DNA of 64,000 bases from assembly GCA_964642725.1 (NCBI GenBank), contig CAZXQG010000014.1, positions 1 to 64,000 of the forward strand, written 5' to 3'. The position numbers were made by a program, and so were the translations under genes. Positions within the stretch are counted from its first letter, which is position 1; the number at the start of each line of letters is the position of its first letter. A model generated the notes under the pieces. The model was not told the DNA's origin. It saw only the letters and a list, made by a program, of their open reading frames with translations, and searched no databases. Source of the stretch: JAGVPT01 sp964642725. GTDB taxonomy: Bacteria; Bacteroidota; Ignavibacteria; UBA10030; UBA8401. This document shows positions 52,588 through 62,898 of the stretch, in pieces.

Positions 52588-55134
52588 TCACTTCTTTGCC
52601 GCAGGTTCTCCATGGATGGTACGCTTCCTCCACCAGAAGAATCCGACGACCAACATTGCACACCACGAGAGAATATTTGTGACGAGGCTGATGTTCCGGC
52701 CGAGAAAATATTGATCGGGGTGGAAAATAAATTCGACGCGATGTTTTCCCTTCGGAACGACGACCGAACGGAAGGCATAATCCGTTTTGTAAATCTCTGT
52801 CGGCGTACCGTCGATGAACGCTTTCCATCCCTTCGGGTAATAAATTTCACTGACAAAAAGAAGGTTTTTGCCGGATGCTTCAACGTCGAATGAAACATTG
52901 TGAATGCCGAAGCCGTTGACAGCAACCTTGGCCGACGTGTCGGGAGGTTCAATGGAAATACCGGGGTTCTTTTCAAAGTATGCGATATGATGCGGGTTAA
53001 ACGACATATCGCGAATACGGTATAGGATCCCAAGCCCGGAATCGACCGCGGCGGAATCGACAAACCATGCCCGCCGGCTTCCCGGAGGATACGCGAGGAC
53101 TTTTTTGACCTGCCCCTGAAAAACGACAGGGAGGCCGGGTATGTTTTCCTTGGGGTCGGCGATAATATATTTCGCGTTCATCAACTCCCAAACAGTCGGA
53201 TTTCCGATAGTCGCCACATCGACGACATCCTGGTAAATACGGATCTTGGCGCCATGGTACCCGCCGATACTCTGCAGTCTATAGTACGCGAGAGTATTCG
53301 ACGGTTCCCTCAGGTTTTCGGTGTTCAACACTCGATACAACGATTTGTCCTGCTGTATCGCCTGCACATAATCCGGCGTTGCGAACTCTGTGGTTTGCAG
53401 CGTCGCATCGTGAAGCTGCATCGGTTTGAAATCAACTCGCCACAAGTCGACCAGCGCCAGTACAATAATTATGGTGGCGAAGGTTGTTGACGCGATAAAA
53501 TGTTTTCTGTACGCATACGCAAGTCCGAAAACGGAAAGGAGGAAAAATGTTGCCATCAAATAATCCGACATTACCGAGTCAAAAAGGAAATCAAATATCA
53601 TCGGGCGGACCTGGGCAAGAACGTTTTCCGGCTGCCTCCCGACGAGTTCCGACAATAATTTGGAAAGGCCGTCGCTTCCAATGAAACCCCTGTATACGTC
53701 CTCAAAGATTCCCCGTCCCACAAATCCGACGACGAACAGCACACCCGCGCCGCCGATGATGTATTTGTATTTTTTTTCTCCCCCCGGCGAAATTTTGTCA
53801 TTGCCTTTGTCAATGATCGATTGCAAACCGTACCCTGCGAGGATTGGGACGATAAGCTGCAGAAGGATAAGAATCATTGACGGGATGCGAAACTTGTTAA
53901 ATTCCGGGAAATAGTAGTACATCAGATCGTACACCGGGGAGAAATTTCTACCGAACGAGACAAACAGTGATAAACCCGAGACGATGAGCATGGCCTGGAC
54001 AAAACGATCGCGCCGATTATAATATGCGCCAAGGACTGCAAAGACGAGGACGATGAGTCCCATATATTGCGGCGCATCGGTAAAGGTCATTTGCCCCCAA
54101 TACGTGTTCAGTTCCTGCTCTTGATTTCCGGTAAGCGGTCCTTTATACGGCTGGCTGCCGAATCCGTACATGGACGGTATGAAAAACGTCATCGTTTCGC
54201 CCGGACTGAACGACCAATTGGTAGCGTACTCGTAATCGAGCCCGCCTTCAGCCGTTTTAGACTGTGCGGCGTTCGCTGGCTGGACGATCGGATTCGTGCC
54301 GCGTATCGAATACGGATTATATTCCAGCGTTGATAGATAGATATCGGCGGACATCGCGAAAGAAAAACCGGCTGCCAGCGCAAATACGATTCCGCTACGA
54401 AGAACGTTGAACCAATGCTCCTTCTTGATGATCCGGAAAACGAGCAGATAGAGATAATAGATGCCGATCAACAGATACGTATAAAAAAAGAACTGAATAT
54501 GCGAGGCAAGCTGCTGGATATGGATGGCGACCATTAAGACAATGCCGTGCCACCATTTGAAGTCGTCGATCATCTCCTCTATAAGCATCAGCACAATCGG
54601 CAGTAAACAAATGGATGCGATCTTAGTGTTATGCCCAACCATGATGAGGATGATGACGTACGTCGAAAAAAGCGTCGCAAGCGATGTAAACAAAGCGGCT
54701 AAAGGCGATTTCTTTTTGTGGATCATAAAAAAATACATCGACACGCCGAAAATGAAATAGTAAAACATCACCGTCGTGCCCGCTTCGTTCTGAAGAACAA
54801 ATGTAAAGGCGTTATGAGCCCAATCGACAAACGTGGAGGTGAGGTCGTAGACACGATTCTGGGCCGACAGGAGGCTTGCCAGCGAAGGCATTCCGCAAAA
54901 AATATACGGCACCCATAAGGGGTAGACGTCGTTCTTTTTGGCATCTGCCACGAACGGATTAAAACTCCGCGACGCCAGATTGTCCCCCGCAAAAAAGACT
55001 TTGCCGGAAAAAACCACATCATGGAAAAAGATGACGAGGGCCAGCAATATGATGCCGGCTGCCGCGTAATGCTGATACTTCTTTGGAATGATGGGCCGTG
55101 CTTCCGCACGAGGCTGATTTTTTGTTTTTGCCAT
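52588..55134 (-). CDS. YfhO-family multi-pass membrane protein
   Basis: An 848-residue protein with about 12-13 membrane helices in the first 580 residues, starting with 'IILLALVIFFHDVVF'. A large extracytoplasmic domain (about 600-800) carries 'RVLNTENLREPSN', and a final helix with a basic tail ends the protein. The layout matches YfhO proteins, GT-C-fold enzymes linked in Firmicutes to glycosylation of lipoteichoic acid. The neighbouring glycosyltransferase supports a cell-surface glycan role, but the substrate is unknown. Confidence 0.85.
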   Translation of the reverse strand: MAKTKNQPRAEARPIIPKKYQHYAAAGIILLALVIFFHDVVFSGKVFFAGDNLASRSFNPFVADAKKNDVYPLWVPYIFCGMPSLASLLSAQNRVYDLTSTFVDWAHNAFTFVLQNEAGTTVMFYYFIFGVSMYFFMIHKKKSPLAALFTSLATLFSTYVIILIMVGHNTKIASICLLPIVLMLIEEMIDDFKWWHGIVLMVAIHIQQLASHIQFFFYTYLLIGIYYLYLLVFRIIKKEHWFNVLRSGIVFALAAGFSFAMSADIYLSTLEYNPYSIRGTNPIVQPANAAQSKTAEGGLDYEYATNWSFSPGETMTFFIPSMYGFGSQPYKGPLTGNQEQELNTYWGQMTFTDAPQYMGLIVLVFAVLGAYYNRRDRFVQAMLIVSGLSLFVSFGRNFSPVYDLMYYYFPEFNKFRIPSMILILLQLIVPILAGYGLQSIIDKGNDKISPGGEKKYKYIIGGAGVLFVVGFVGRGIFEDVYRGFIGSDGLSKLLSELVGRQPENVLAQVRPMIFDFLFDSVMSDYLMATFFLLSVFGLAYAYRKHFIASTTFATIIIVLALVDLWRVDFKPMQLHDATLQTTEFATPDYVQAIQQDKSLYRVLNTENLREPSNTLAYYRLQSIGGYHGAKIRIYQDVVDVATIGNPTVWELMNAKYIIADPKENIPGLPVVFQGQVKKVLAYPPGSRRAWFVDSAAVDSGLGILYRIRDMSFNPHHIAYFEKNPGISIEPPDTSAKVAVNGFGIHNVSFDVEASGKNLLFVSEIYYPKGWKAFIDGTPTEIYKTDYAFRSVVVPKGKHRVEFIFHPDQYFLGRNISLVTNILSWCAMLVVGFFWWRKRTIHGEPAAKK

Positions 55135-55160
55135 TTGAGGATATGCGCTAATGAAGTGAG

Positions 55161-56483
55161 TTATGAAGCTGCTCGTTCAAGCGAGTCATCGAAAAGCTGT
55201 GCTAACCGTTTTGTAATTTCTTTTCTTTCAAACTGTCCGATCGCTTTCGCGTCTGGAGAAAAACTGGATTTATTATAGAGATAATCGTTGTAATATTCAA
55301 GAATGATGCGCTCGATGGCGGGGACGTCGTCATTCCGCGCCGCATGTCCGGTGCGCGTGGTTTGCAGCAGCTCCGTTACCGCTCCCTCGCGGGCAACGCC
55401 GATGATCGGCCGCCGCGCGCCGATGTATTCGAAAACTTTTCCGGGGACGATTTCTTCGCCTCCTGCGTATTCATCAACGATGAGCAATAATGCATCGGAT
55501 TTCATCAGATGCTCGATACTCTCGGAGTGAGGGAGATAGGGGAGCGCCTCAATGCAGCCCGCAACGGCTGGCTCGTGAAACATTTCCACGACTTCGGCGC
55601 CGAACCTGCCGATAAACTTGAGAAGGATTTTCGTTGGGTCGATTTTTTTTGCAGCGATGAGATTCGCGACCGCCTGCAGAAATGTCTTTGGATTCCGAAC
55701 GCCGTACATCGAGCCGGTATATGTTACCGTAAACTTTTCATTCCGGCGGTACGTGGCCGGTGGAAAATCGGCGCCGTCGAATCCGTTCGGCAAATGAACA
55801 ACTTTATCAACGGGAATGTCCGGATATTTTTTATGGAGATCGAGGAGAATGCCGCGCCACGCCACTTCAACTCGCGTCGCTTCTTCGAAACAACTTCGTT
55901 CAAGAAACTCATCTATTTTTTTCGGAAGAAACCAGCGGTTCGGTGTTGAGAGAAATCCCGTCCACGGGTCGCGGAATCCGGCTATCCACGGCAAGCCCGT
56001 TGTGCGATGAACATTTCGGGCAATCACAGCGCATGTGTACGGCGGAGAAGAAGAGTAGATCGCATCAATTTTTTCCTGTTTGATGATTCTTCTTGCTTCG
56101 CTGACCGCGGTGAACAGCCAGCCGACGCGCGCATCGGGGATAAAAAACGTCGCACGGACGAATTCAGCAATTGTTTCGGAGAAACTCTTTCGTTCTCCCT
56201 TTTTGGGAATGTTGTTGACGTCAACCGCAGTGCCGGGCTTCTTGCCGGTGATGCTTCGGTAGAAACCGTACGGTTCAAGGATGGGCGTCCTAAAAACTTT
56301 CAAGGAAGGGGGAATTTCTTTCAGCAGCGATTCGTCGCGCGCCGGGTAATCCCCGTCTTTCACAGTGAGGATAATCGGCTCCCACCCAAATTCGGGGAGG
56401 TACTTCACGAACTTCAGCACGCGTTGAACTCCCGGTCCTCCCGACGGCGGAAAATAGTATGTTATGATGAGAACTTTTTTCAT
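55161..56483 (-). CDS. GT-B glycosyltransferase
   Basis: A 440-residue GT4-like enzyme. It begins MKKVLIITYYFPPSGGPGVQ, a common start of this group, with 'IYSSSPPYTCAVIARNVHR' and 'WIAGFRDPW' in the acceptor domain. 'FTVTYTGSMYGVRNP', 'LPYLPHSESIEHLMKSDALL' and 'VPGKVFEYIGARRPI' form the donor domain. The frame extends to 56648, but the extension has no coding features, so 56483 is preferred. It lies 26 bp upstream of the YfhO gene in the same operon. Confidence 0.86.
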   Translation of the reverse strand: MKKVLIITYYFPPSGGPGVQRVLKFVKYLPEFGWEPIILTVKDGDYPARDESLLKEIPPSLKVFRTPILEPYGFYRSITGKKPGTAVDVNNIPKKGERKSFSETIAEFVRATFFIPDARVGWLFTAVSEARRIIKQEKIDAIYSSSPPYTCAVIARNVHRTTGLPWIAGFRDPWTGFLSTPNRWFLPKKIDEFLERSCFEEATRVEVAWRGILLDLHKKYPDIPVDKVVHLPNGFDGADFPPATYRRNEKFTVTYTGSMYGVRNPKTFLQAVANLIAAKKIDPTKILLKFIGRFGAEVVEMFHEPAVAGCIEALPYLPHSESIEHLMKSDALLLIVDEYAGGEEIVPGKVFEYIGARRPIIGVAREGAVTELLQTTRTGHAARNDDVPAIERIILEYYNDYLYNKSSFSPDAKAIGQFERKEITKRLAQLFDDSLERAAS

Positions 56484-56687
56484 TCCTTGCCGTGGTATTT
56501 GGTTCCCAAAGTCTGTTGAGGAACCTCTCTTCACTCTCAAAACATAAACGGCTGTAATGCCCATGCACCACAGCCGTGAAAAGCAATACATCGTGTTGAA
56601 AAAATACAAAGAATATGCAGCAAAGGCAATACAGCCAATGTTTGGCAAGACATTGCTATTAAACGAGTTTACAACGTTTCGAAGGTA

Positions 56688-56900
56688 TTGCTTTACCTAA
56701 CTGGGGGAGCGGCGGTTGTGTCAATTCTTGCCGTATTCCATATCGCCTCACTCATTGTGCTTATGTTGTTTGTTCCAATGATTCTCCATGGAGTTTACGG
56801 AACGGTAAAACTGTCCCCCGGTGTTCATTTCGAGAGGCTTGGATTTCTTCTGTTTGGGCCGTCGATTCTGTTCGTGACGCCGCTGTGCTATGTTTCCTGA
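56688..56900 (+). CDS. Possible small membrane protein
   Basis: A 70-residue frame that would start at TTG 56688 (no ATG or GTG available, no well-placed Shine-Dalgarno sequence). It encodes two or three hydrophobic helices with a polar turn 'TVKLSPGVHFERL', plausible for a small inner-membrane protein. It lies between the divergent glycosyltransferase and the convergent symporter. Weakly supported; it may be non-coding. Confidence 0.4.
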   Translation: MLYLTGGAAVVSILAVFHIASLIVLMLFVPMILHGVYGTVKLSPGVHFERLGFLLFGPSILFVTPLCYVS

Positions 56901-56928
56901 AAGCAAGCGGCGTTCCGGTGTATTTTTC

Positions 56929-58710
56929 TTACGAGCTCAGCACTTCCCATCCCCGCTTATTGATTCTGCGATAAATAATCCCGCCAAAAATGAAACCGAC
57001 TGCGAGAAGGGCTGTCCCGGTCGAAACGCTTCCCAGAATTATTTTCCCAGTCCCGAAAAGGAATGCGTAGATCATAATAACGCCGCTTATCCAATTCACA
57101 AGATTAAATATTCCATCTTTCTGAGGAACGACGTCGGTTGCCTCGACGGCTATCGGTTTCCACATTGTTGCATTGGGCCGGACGCGGCGGTAAAAGGACA
57201 GCAATTTATCCTTAGGCTCGGGTTGTGTTAGAAATGTCGCTGAAAGCCAAACAGCCGTTGTTGCCGTAACAGTGATAAGAAGAAGGTACGCGAATTCTTT
57301 CGGCTCTCCTTCGTTGAGATGAAAGCCGAATTGCAGTATCATCGATACGACGAATGCCGCGATCATCGCCGAGATTTCGCTCCACGCATTGATGCGCCAC
57401 CAGAACCAGCGGAGAATGTACACGAGGCCTGTTCCTGCGCCGACCGCCATCAAAAATCTCCACGCGTTGCCGATTGAATCCATATAAAACGTGACAACGG
57501 CGGAAAAAACCATCAGCATCATAGTAATACCTTGCGAGACGGCCACATAGTGTTTCTCGTTTTTGTCTGGCCTCCAGAAACGGCGGTAGACGTCGTTCAC
57601 GAGATAACTCGCGCCCCAGTTTAGCTGTGTTCCGATCGTGGACATATACGCTGCCGCAAATGCGGCCAGCATCAGACCGCGGAGATATGCCGGCAGGTCC
57701 GAGATAAGAATGCGGATGTATCCCGATTCGGGGTCCGCCTGAAACGCCGCAACATGCTGGTAGCGGACCACCGCGACCAATCCGACCAAAATCCACGGCC
57801 ATGGACGTATGGCGTAGTGAGCCACGTTAAACCAGAGAGTTGCGAGGAGAGAGTGTTTCTCGTTTTTTGCTGAAAAGATCCGCTGAGCAACATACCCGCC
57901 TCCTCCCGGTTCAGCTCCGGGATACCACGACGCCCACCAGTTCACGGCGATGAAAACGAAAAACGTTATCATCGGCATCCATGCCGAGTTGAGGTCAGGC
58001 ACGAATGACAGCACGGACCCTTGAGATCCTCGTGTCTCATCAATTTTATGAAGTTCCGCGACCATCGCATTCATGCCCCCCGTCGCATTAATAGCGAAGA
58101 CCGCAAGCAGGATGACCATTCCCATTTTTAAAACGAACTGGAACAAGTCTGTCCACAAAACTCCCCACAATCCCGACAGCGTTGAAATTGAAGCGGTGAT
58201 AAACATAATAGCAATCGCTATTGCGAGCGCTTCAATTTTTGTTATTCCGAGCACCAGCATCATTATTTTGACGATCGCAAGGTTCACCCAGCCCAGGATG
58301 ATGAGGTTGATTGGGAGTCCGAGGTAGACGGCACGAAACCAGCGAAGGAACGTAGCCGGTTTCCCAGAGTATCGAATCTCGGCGAATTCCACGTCGGTGA
58401 GGACTCCAGCACGCCGCCACAGCTTGGCGAAAAAGAAAACGGTAAGCATTCCGCTGAAGGCCATGCTCCACCAGATCCAGTTCCCGGCGATGCCGTTCCT
58501 GGCAACGAGGCCGGTGACGACCAGCGGCGTATCGGCGGCGAATGTGGTCGCAACCATCGACGTGCCCGCAAGCCACCACGAAACGTTTCTCCCCGAGATA
58601 AAAAATTCGCTGACGCTCTTTGTCGCGCGTTTGCGAAGGAACAGTGCGACTCCCAGGTTAATGGCAAAGTATATCGCGACGACGATCAAGTCTATTATGG
58701 TAAGTCGCAC
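56929..58710 (-). CDS. Sodium:solute symporter (SSS family)
   Basis: A 593-residue transporter with about 13-14 membrane helices. Family features include 'EFFISGRNVSWWLAGTSMVATTFAADTP' in helix 1 and 'GGGYVAQRIFSAKNEKHSL', found in the sugar/myo-inositol-like SSS group. It uses a sodium gradient to take up a solute I cannot name. The frame opens at 58761, but GTG 58710 with AGGAG 6 bases upstream is the better start. It has no operon partner. Confidence 0.9.
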   Translation of the reverse strand: MRLTIIDLIVVAIYFAINLGVALFLRKRATKSVSEFFISGRNVSWWLAGTSMVATTFAADTPLVVTGLVARNGIAGNWIWWSMAFSGMLTVFFFAKLWRRAGVLTDVEFAEIRYSGKPATFLRWFRAVYLGLPINLIILGWVNLAIVKIMMLVLGITKIEALAIAIAIMFITASISTLSGLWGVLWTDLFQFVLKMGMVILLAVFAINATGGMNAMVAELHKIDETRGSQGSVLSFVPDLNSAWMPMITFFVFIAVNWWASWYPGAEPGGGGYVAQRIFSAKNEKHSLLATLWFNVAHYAIRPWPWILVGLVAVVRYQHVAAFQADPESGYIRILISDLPAYLRGLMLAAFAAAYMSTIGTQLNWGASYLVNDVYRRFWRPDKNEKHYVAVSQGITMMLMVFSAVVTFYMDSIGNAWRFLMAVGAGTGLVYILRWFWWRINAWSEISAMIAAFVVSMILQFGFHLNEGEPKEFAYLLLITVTATTAVWLSATFLTQPEPKDKLLSFYRRVRPNATMWKPIAVEATDVVPQKDGIFNLVNWISGVIMIYAFLFGTGKIILGSVSTGTALLAVGFIFGGIIYRRINKRGWEVLSS

Positions 58711-58921
58711 GGGAAACTCCTGCGAATGGTGTCCAAAAACCGACTCGTACCCTTTGTGCAAGAAAAAGTCAACGGCAGAAAACAGCGGTTCACGAAGGAA
58801 AACAATTTTGAGTAATGGTGGAAAGGAAGATTACGGCGGTTTTTGCGTTGGGCACCGGACGGGCGTTAACGGAAAAAAAATACCCAATTGAGGCATGCTG
58901 GAAACACTGGGACAGAGAGAT

Positions 58922-59254
58922 TCACTCTTTCGTCGCTTTGGCGACGGTGTCGAATATTTGGAATACGCGGTCGAGCTGGGAGATTTTAAGAAGTGCCAAT
59001 ACTTTCTTTTGGACGCCGACGAGGATAACCTTGCCTCCGTGTCCGCGCATTTGGCGTTCAGCGATGAGGAGAGCGCTCAAGCCGGTGCTGTCGCAAAACT
59101 CGACATCGGTCAAATCGACAACAAGTGATTTGAGAGTAGGGCGGCAGAGCAGAATGAATTCACCTTTCAACTCAGGCGACACGGAAACGTCGAGTTTGCG
59201 TTCTTTAATTTTTATTACCGTGTGCTGCGTATTCTTTGTAACATCAAACTTCAT
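58922..59254 (-). CDS. STAS-domain anti-sigma factor antagonist
   Basis: A 110-residue single STAS domain. The regulatory serine lies in 'EFCDSTGLSALLIAERQ' (about residue 59), the site phosphorylated by RsbW-type kinases and dephosphorylated by PP2C enzymes. 'SLVVDLTDV' precedes it. GGAGG precedes the ATG. It follows the unknown 179-residue gene by 18 bp. The RsbU-like phosphatase at 26711-27811 is a possible, unproven partner. Confidence 0.9.
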   Translation of the reverse strand: MKFDVTKNTQHTVIKIKERKLDVSVSPELKGEFILLCRPTLKSLVVDLTDVEFCDSTGLSALLIAERQMRGHGGKVILVGVQKKVLALLKISQLDRVFQIFDTVAKATKE

Positions 59255-59272
59255 TGGACCTCCACCGCTCCG

Positions 59273-59812
59273 TCAAAACATTGCCATAGTGCGCAACAAT
59301 TGCTCGAAACTTCGCTGCGGGCTTTTTTCGTGGGATGTCTTCAACTGAAAATTGTAGAACTTATCGCCGTTTTCTTTCACAAAGCCGACTTTTAAGGCTG
59401 CATTAGCGCTTCGGCACAGGTATGCTGCGTGAAGAACCATTGGAATATTGAGGTCAAATACGACGTCAAATTTCTGCCGGCTGAGTTTCTGCACCGCTTT
59501 TTTCCTGGGTAGATAGAAAAAGCTGATATTGTCTTTCGTCATCGGAAAAACGTCGCAATGAGCGAGCGAGCTTGAAAGATCGCGGAAAGAATCGTAGATG
59601 ACGATCGTCAGTTTATTTCCGCGAAATTTATTTTGCAGCGACGTCAGCAAAGGGATCGCCAGGGCGCGATGCTCGCTGTTTTCAGGAACAATCACGAGAG
59701 CAGTGCGCGCTTCGGAATACAAGTTTGTGAATTCCGTCTGCGGATAGGTATGCTTGCGGAAATGAAACCGTGCAAGAGCCATTCCGACCCGCATCCTTGG
59801 AGATTCCAGCAT
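59273..59812 (-). CDS. Unknown protein, possibly DUF6913-like
   Basis: A 179-residue cytoplasmic protein with alternating beta/alpha pattern: 'TALVIVPENSEHRALAIPLLTSLQ', 'KFDVVFDLNIPMVLHAAYLCRSANAALKVGF' and 'YNFQLK'. The last two blocks resemble a glycosyltransferase-9-like half domain found in small Bacteroidota proteins (DUF6913, from memory). It has no catalytic residues I can name. It is co-directional with and 18 bp upstream of the STAS gene, so it is likely in the same transcript. Confidence 0.7.
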   Translation of the reverse strand: MLESPRMRVGMALARFHFRKHTYPQTEFTNLYSEARTALVIVPENSEHRALAIPLLTSLQNKFRGNKLTIVIYDSFRDLSSSLAHCDVFPMTKDNISFFYLPRKKAVQKLSRQKFDVVFDLNIPMVLHAAYLCRSANAALKVGFVKENGDKFYNFQLKTSHEKSPQRSFEQLLRTMAMF

Positions 59813-59955
59813 AATAAATTCGTCGCTCTTTCTCTGGCTGATTAAAGTTGCAAAAGGTTTATCTTAAAAGCAAGTTGTGCGGAAAGATGCCGGGCACTTT
59901 GATGATTGACACTGCATATAGTTCAGCCGCGTCTTGTGGATACGGTGTCCGACAT

Positions 59956-61980
59956 CTACTGAGCCAGCATCTTTTGAAATTCTTTTTCGTTGACCGTCTT
60001 TACGCCAAGCTCGGCGGCTTTCTGAAGCTTTGACCCTGCGTCCGTTCCGACGACGACGAAATCCGTTTTAGCGCTTACGCTCGATGTTACTTTTCCTCCG
60101 AACGATTCTATTTTCTCTTTTGCTTCTTCGCGGGTCATCGAAGTTAACCCGCCCGTGAGTACGAATGTTTTCCCGCTAAAATGCTGCGCGGAATTTTTTT
60201 TCTTCTCGGATTTCAGCGTCACGCCGGCCCGCTGCAGTTTGTTCACGAGTTCTTTTGTATGCCGCTCCTTAAAAAAACGGACAACGCTTTCTGCGATGCG
60301 GGGTCCGATACCCTCTACGTCTTCCAATTCTTCTTGAGATGCATTTTGAATCTTTTCGATTGACCCGAACGAATCGGCAAGTAGTTTCGCGACTCCCGCG
60401 CCGACATAGCGGATGCCTAGCGCAAACAGTACCTTGTGGAATGGCTGCAGTTTGCTCTGTGCGATGGCGTCAATCAAGTTCTGTGCGCTCTTTTCCCCCA
60501 TCCGTTCGAGCGGAACGATCTGATTTTTCTTCAAAGAATAAATGTCGGCGAGTGTGTGGATCAACTGCTCGTTCACCAGCAAATCGATGACCGCTTCGCC
60601 CAGTCCTTCAATATCCATTGCGCCGCGGTGGGCAAAATGTTCGATCCGTCCGCGGACCTGTGCCGGACATTCTGAATTTTCGCAATAGTATGCCGCTTCG
60701 CCTTCCGGCCGGTAAATTCGTGAGCCGCATTCGGGACATTCTTTGGGCATTACGAACGGTTTCGAGCTTTTCTCGCGCTTTGCGGCGTTCACCGCGCTCA
60801 CTTTCGGTATAACGTCGCCCCCTTTTTCGACGACAACAGTGTCGCCGACCCGCAAGTCGAGCTCATGGATATAATCTTCATTATGCAGTGTGGCCCGGCT
60901 TACCGTCGTGCCGCCGACAAAGACCGGTTCAAGTTCTGCGACCGGCGTAATTGTTCCAACGCGTCCCACCTGCAGCGTAATGCCTTTCAATTTCGTTTCA
61001 ACTTTTTGAGCGGGGAATTTATAGGCGATCGCCCAGCGTGGGCTTTTAGCGACTGCGCCCAATGCCTCCTGCTGGCGGATCGAATCAATTTTCACAACTA
61101 CGCCGTCGATGTCGTAGGGCAAGCTATCGCGCCGGTCTTTCCATTCGTCGCAAAATGTTTTGACATCCCGTATCGTATTGCATACGCGGATGTGCTCGTT
61201 GACAACGAACCCCATTGTTTTGAGAAGGCGAAGGTTCTCGTAATGGCTTTTCAATACAACATCGTCGGAGCGGAGAAAATACGAAAACATGTTGAGGCGC
61301 CGCATCGCCACGATTTTCGGGTCTTGGAGTTTCAGGGTCCCGGATGTCGAGTTGCGTGCGTTGACAAAAAGCTTTTCTCCCGCCAGCTCCCGCTCGGCAT
61401 TCATTCTCTCAAAATCCTTTTTCTGCATGTAGATTTCGCCGCGCACTTCAAAGTTGAGCAGGCGGTTGCTTGTAGGTTGAGAGCGAAGGGGAATGGAGCG
61501 GATCGTCTTGAGATTATTGGTGATCTCGTCCCCCTGAACTCCGTCTCCCCGCGTCGCGCCCTGGGCGAGAATTCCGTTTTCGTACTTAACGCTGATGGCA
61601 ACTCCGTCGATTTTCAGTTCTGCAATGTACCTGTAGGGTTCATGCTGCAGCAGCGAATCAACCCTCCGGTCGAAGTCGAGCAATTCTTCTTCGGAATAGG
61701 TGTTGGCAAGGCTGAGCATCGGAACGCTGTGCGTAACAGCAGAAAATTCTTTTGTCGGCTGGCCGCCGACGCGCTGGGTCGGCGAATCGGGCGTTCGTAG
61801 ATCGGGGAATTGCTGTTCGAGGTCGGAAAGCTCCCGCATGAGCAGGTCGTACTTCTCGTCCGAGATCGTCGGTTCCGAGAGAACGTAATACTTGTAATCG
61901 TGTTCGCGGATTTTTTCGGAAAGCTCCTGAATGCGGCGCCGAGCATCGTTCCTTTGAGGAATGGATTTCCGCGCTTTCAT
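59956..61980 (-). CDS. ligA: NAD-dependent DNA ligase
   Basis: Seals nicks using NAD. At 674 residues it is typical for LigA. The adenylated lysine is in 'AELKIDGVAISV' (about residue 120). The Ia domain begins 'HDYKYYVLSEPTISDEKYD'. The four-cysteine zinc finger is 'CPECGS......CENSECPAQ' (about 410-440). Helix-hairpin-helix repeats ('LEDVEGIGPRIAESV') and a C-terminal BRCT domain (about 597-674) follow. The start lies 1 bp after the rodZ-like stop codon, so the pair is coupled. Confidence 0.97.
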   Translation of the reverse strand: MKARKSIPQRNDARRRIQELSEKIREHDYKYYVLSEPTISDEKYDLLMRELSDLEQQFPDLRTPDSPTQRVGGQPTKEFSAVTHSVPMLSLANTYSEEELLDFDRRVDSLLQHEPYRYIAELKIDGVAISVKYENGILAQGATRGDGVQGDEITNNLKTIRSIPLRSQPTSNRLLNFEVRGEIYMQKKDFERMNAERELAGEKLFVNARNSTSGTLKLQDPKIVAMRRLNMFSYFLRSDDVVLKSHYENLRLLKTMGFVVNEHIRVCNTIRDVKTFCDEWKDRRDSLPYDIDGVVVKIDSIRQQEALGAVAKSPRWAIAYKFPAQKVETKLKGITLQVGRVGTITPVAELEPVFVGGTTVSRATLHNEDYIHELDLRVGDTVVVEKGGDVIPKVSAVNAAKREKSSKPFVMPKECPECGSRIYRPEGEAAYYCENSECPAQVRGRIEHFAHRGAMDIEGLGEAVIDLLVNEQLIHTLADIYSLKKNQIVPLERMGEKSAQNLIDAIAQSKLQPFHKVLFALGIRYVGAGVAKLLADSFGSIEKIQNASQEELEDVEGIGPRIAESVVRFFKERHTKELVNKLQRAGVTLKSEKKKNSAQHFSGKTFVLTGGLTSMTREEAKEKIESFGGKVTSSVSAKTDFVVVGTDAGSKLQKAAELGVKTVNEKEFQKMLAQ

Positions 61981-61981
61981 G

Positions 61982-62812
61982 TCAGTGTTTTGATTTCAAA
62001 TACTCTGGGGTGAGGATGAGGTTTCGTACGACAGCGCCGCGCTTTCCGAATCTGCCGATGTCGGTCCCGTTCAGCATGAAGCGGATTCCGCCGGCATTTC
62101 CAAGAGATATTCTGAACTGTTTTGCCGCGACCCACGTCCGCGATGCCTCCGGCGGCAGAATAATGTTCTGAGATGGTGCGTTATCTTTGCCGATGCTGAT
62201 CCACACCGAATCAACGGTCACGGCTCGCAAGGTTAACGAATCCTTTTTTGGTGCGGCTTGAATAACGGCGAAGGAATCGAGGACCGTTTTCTGCGGAAGA
62301 ATTTGCTTTTCCTGTTCTTTGACAACTTCCTGGAAGGGAGTCTCTTGCGCTATCGGCGCCTTAGTTTCCTGCGTTGCGTAGTTGTAGATAAAATAGATTA
62401 GAACAACGGCGACGATCACAGCGCCGCCGACAACGGCGACAGTCCGGTTGTCGTTCTGCCGTAAATATTCCGGCTTCGCTCCGGGATGCGCCGGGGCAGC
62501 GCTGCTTTGTTCCGGCAGCGTAGGAAGGGTGGCGCCGCTCCACCCGGATCCGATCATGGCGCCGTTGTCGACGGAATATTTTCCGCCGACCATAACGTCG
62601 AATTTTTTTAAGACGGCTTTCGGTGCCAGTCCGATAACCAACGCATACTCTCGAATGAAAGCCCGGATGTACGTCTGCGGCAGAATATCGAATGAGCCTT
62701 GTTCAATCGCCTCGAGATACTTAACATTAATGTGCGTTTTTTTTGAAATGTCTGCGAGGGAGATGTCCTTTGCGACCCGTTCTTTTCGCAGCTCGTCAGA
62801 AAAAGTATTCAT
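61982..62812 (-). CDS. RodZ-like HTH membrane protein
   Basis: A 276-residue protein. A helix-turn-helix domain (about 3-70; 'ELRKERVAKDISLADISKKTHINVKYLEAIEQG') belongs to the RodZ HTH_25 type. A proline- and charge-rich linker, one membrane helix (about 125-145) and a C-terminal periplasmic beta domain of the DUF4115 type (about 195-270) follow. RodZ links MreB to cell-shape control; no mreB is in the window. It is encoded immediately upstream of ligA. Confidence 0.87.
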   Translation of the reverse strand: MNTFSDELRKERVAKDISLADISKKTHINVKYLEAIEQGSFDILPQTYIRAFIREYALVIGLAPKAVLKKFDVMVGGKYSVDNGAMIGSGWSGATLPTLPEQSSAAPAHPGAKPEYLRQNDNRTVAVVGGAVIVAVVLIYFIYNYATQETKAPIAQETPFQEVVKEQEKQILPQKTVLDSFAVIQAAPKKDSLTLRAVTVDSVWISIGKDNAPSQNIILPPEASRTWVAAKQFRISLGNAGGIRFMLNGTDIGRFGKRGAVVRNLILTPEYLKSKH

Positions 62813-62898
62813 TGGCGATTATAGTATTGAACAAAAGAGGTTTGCATTTGTAACATACGGATTGGCGGGTAATTTTTCAAGAAAAGAATTGCGGGCGG

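Noticed and set aside
56484..56648. N-terminal extension of the glycosyltransferase
   Set aside because: The family start MKKVLIITYYFPP begins at 56483; the extension lacks a start signal and family similarity.
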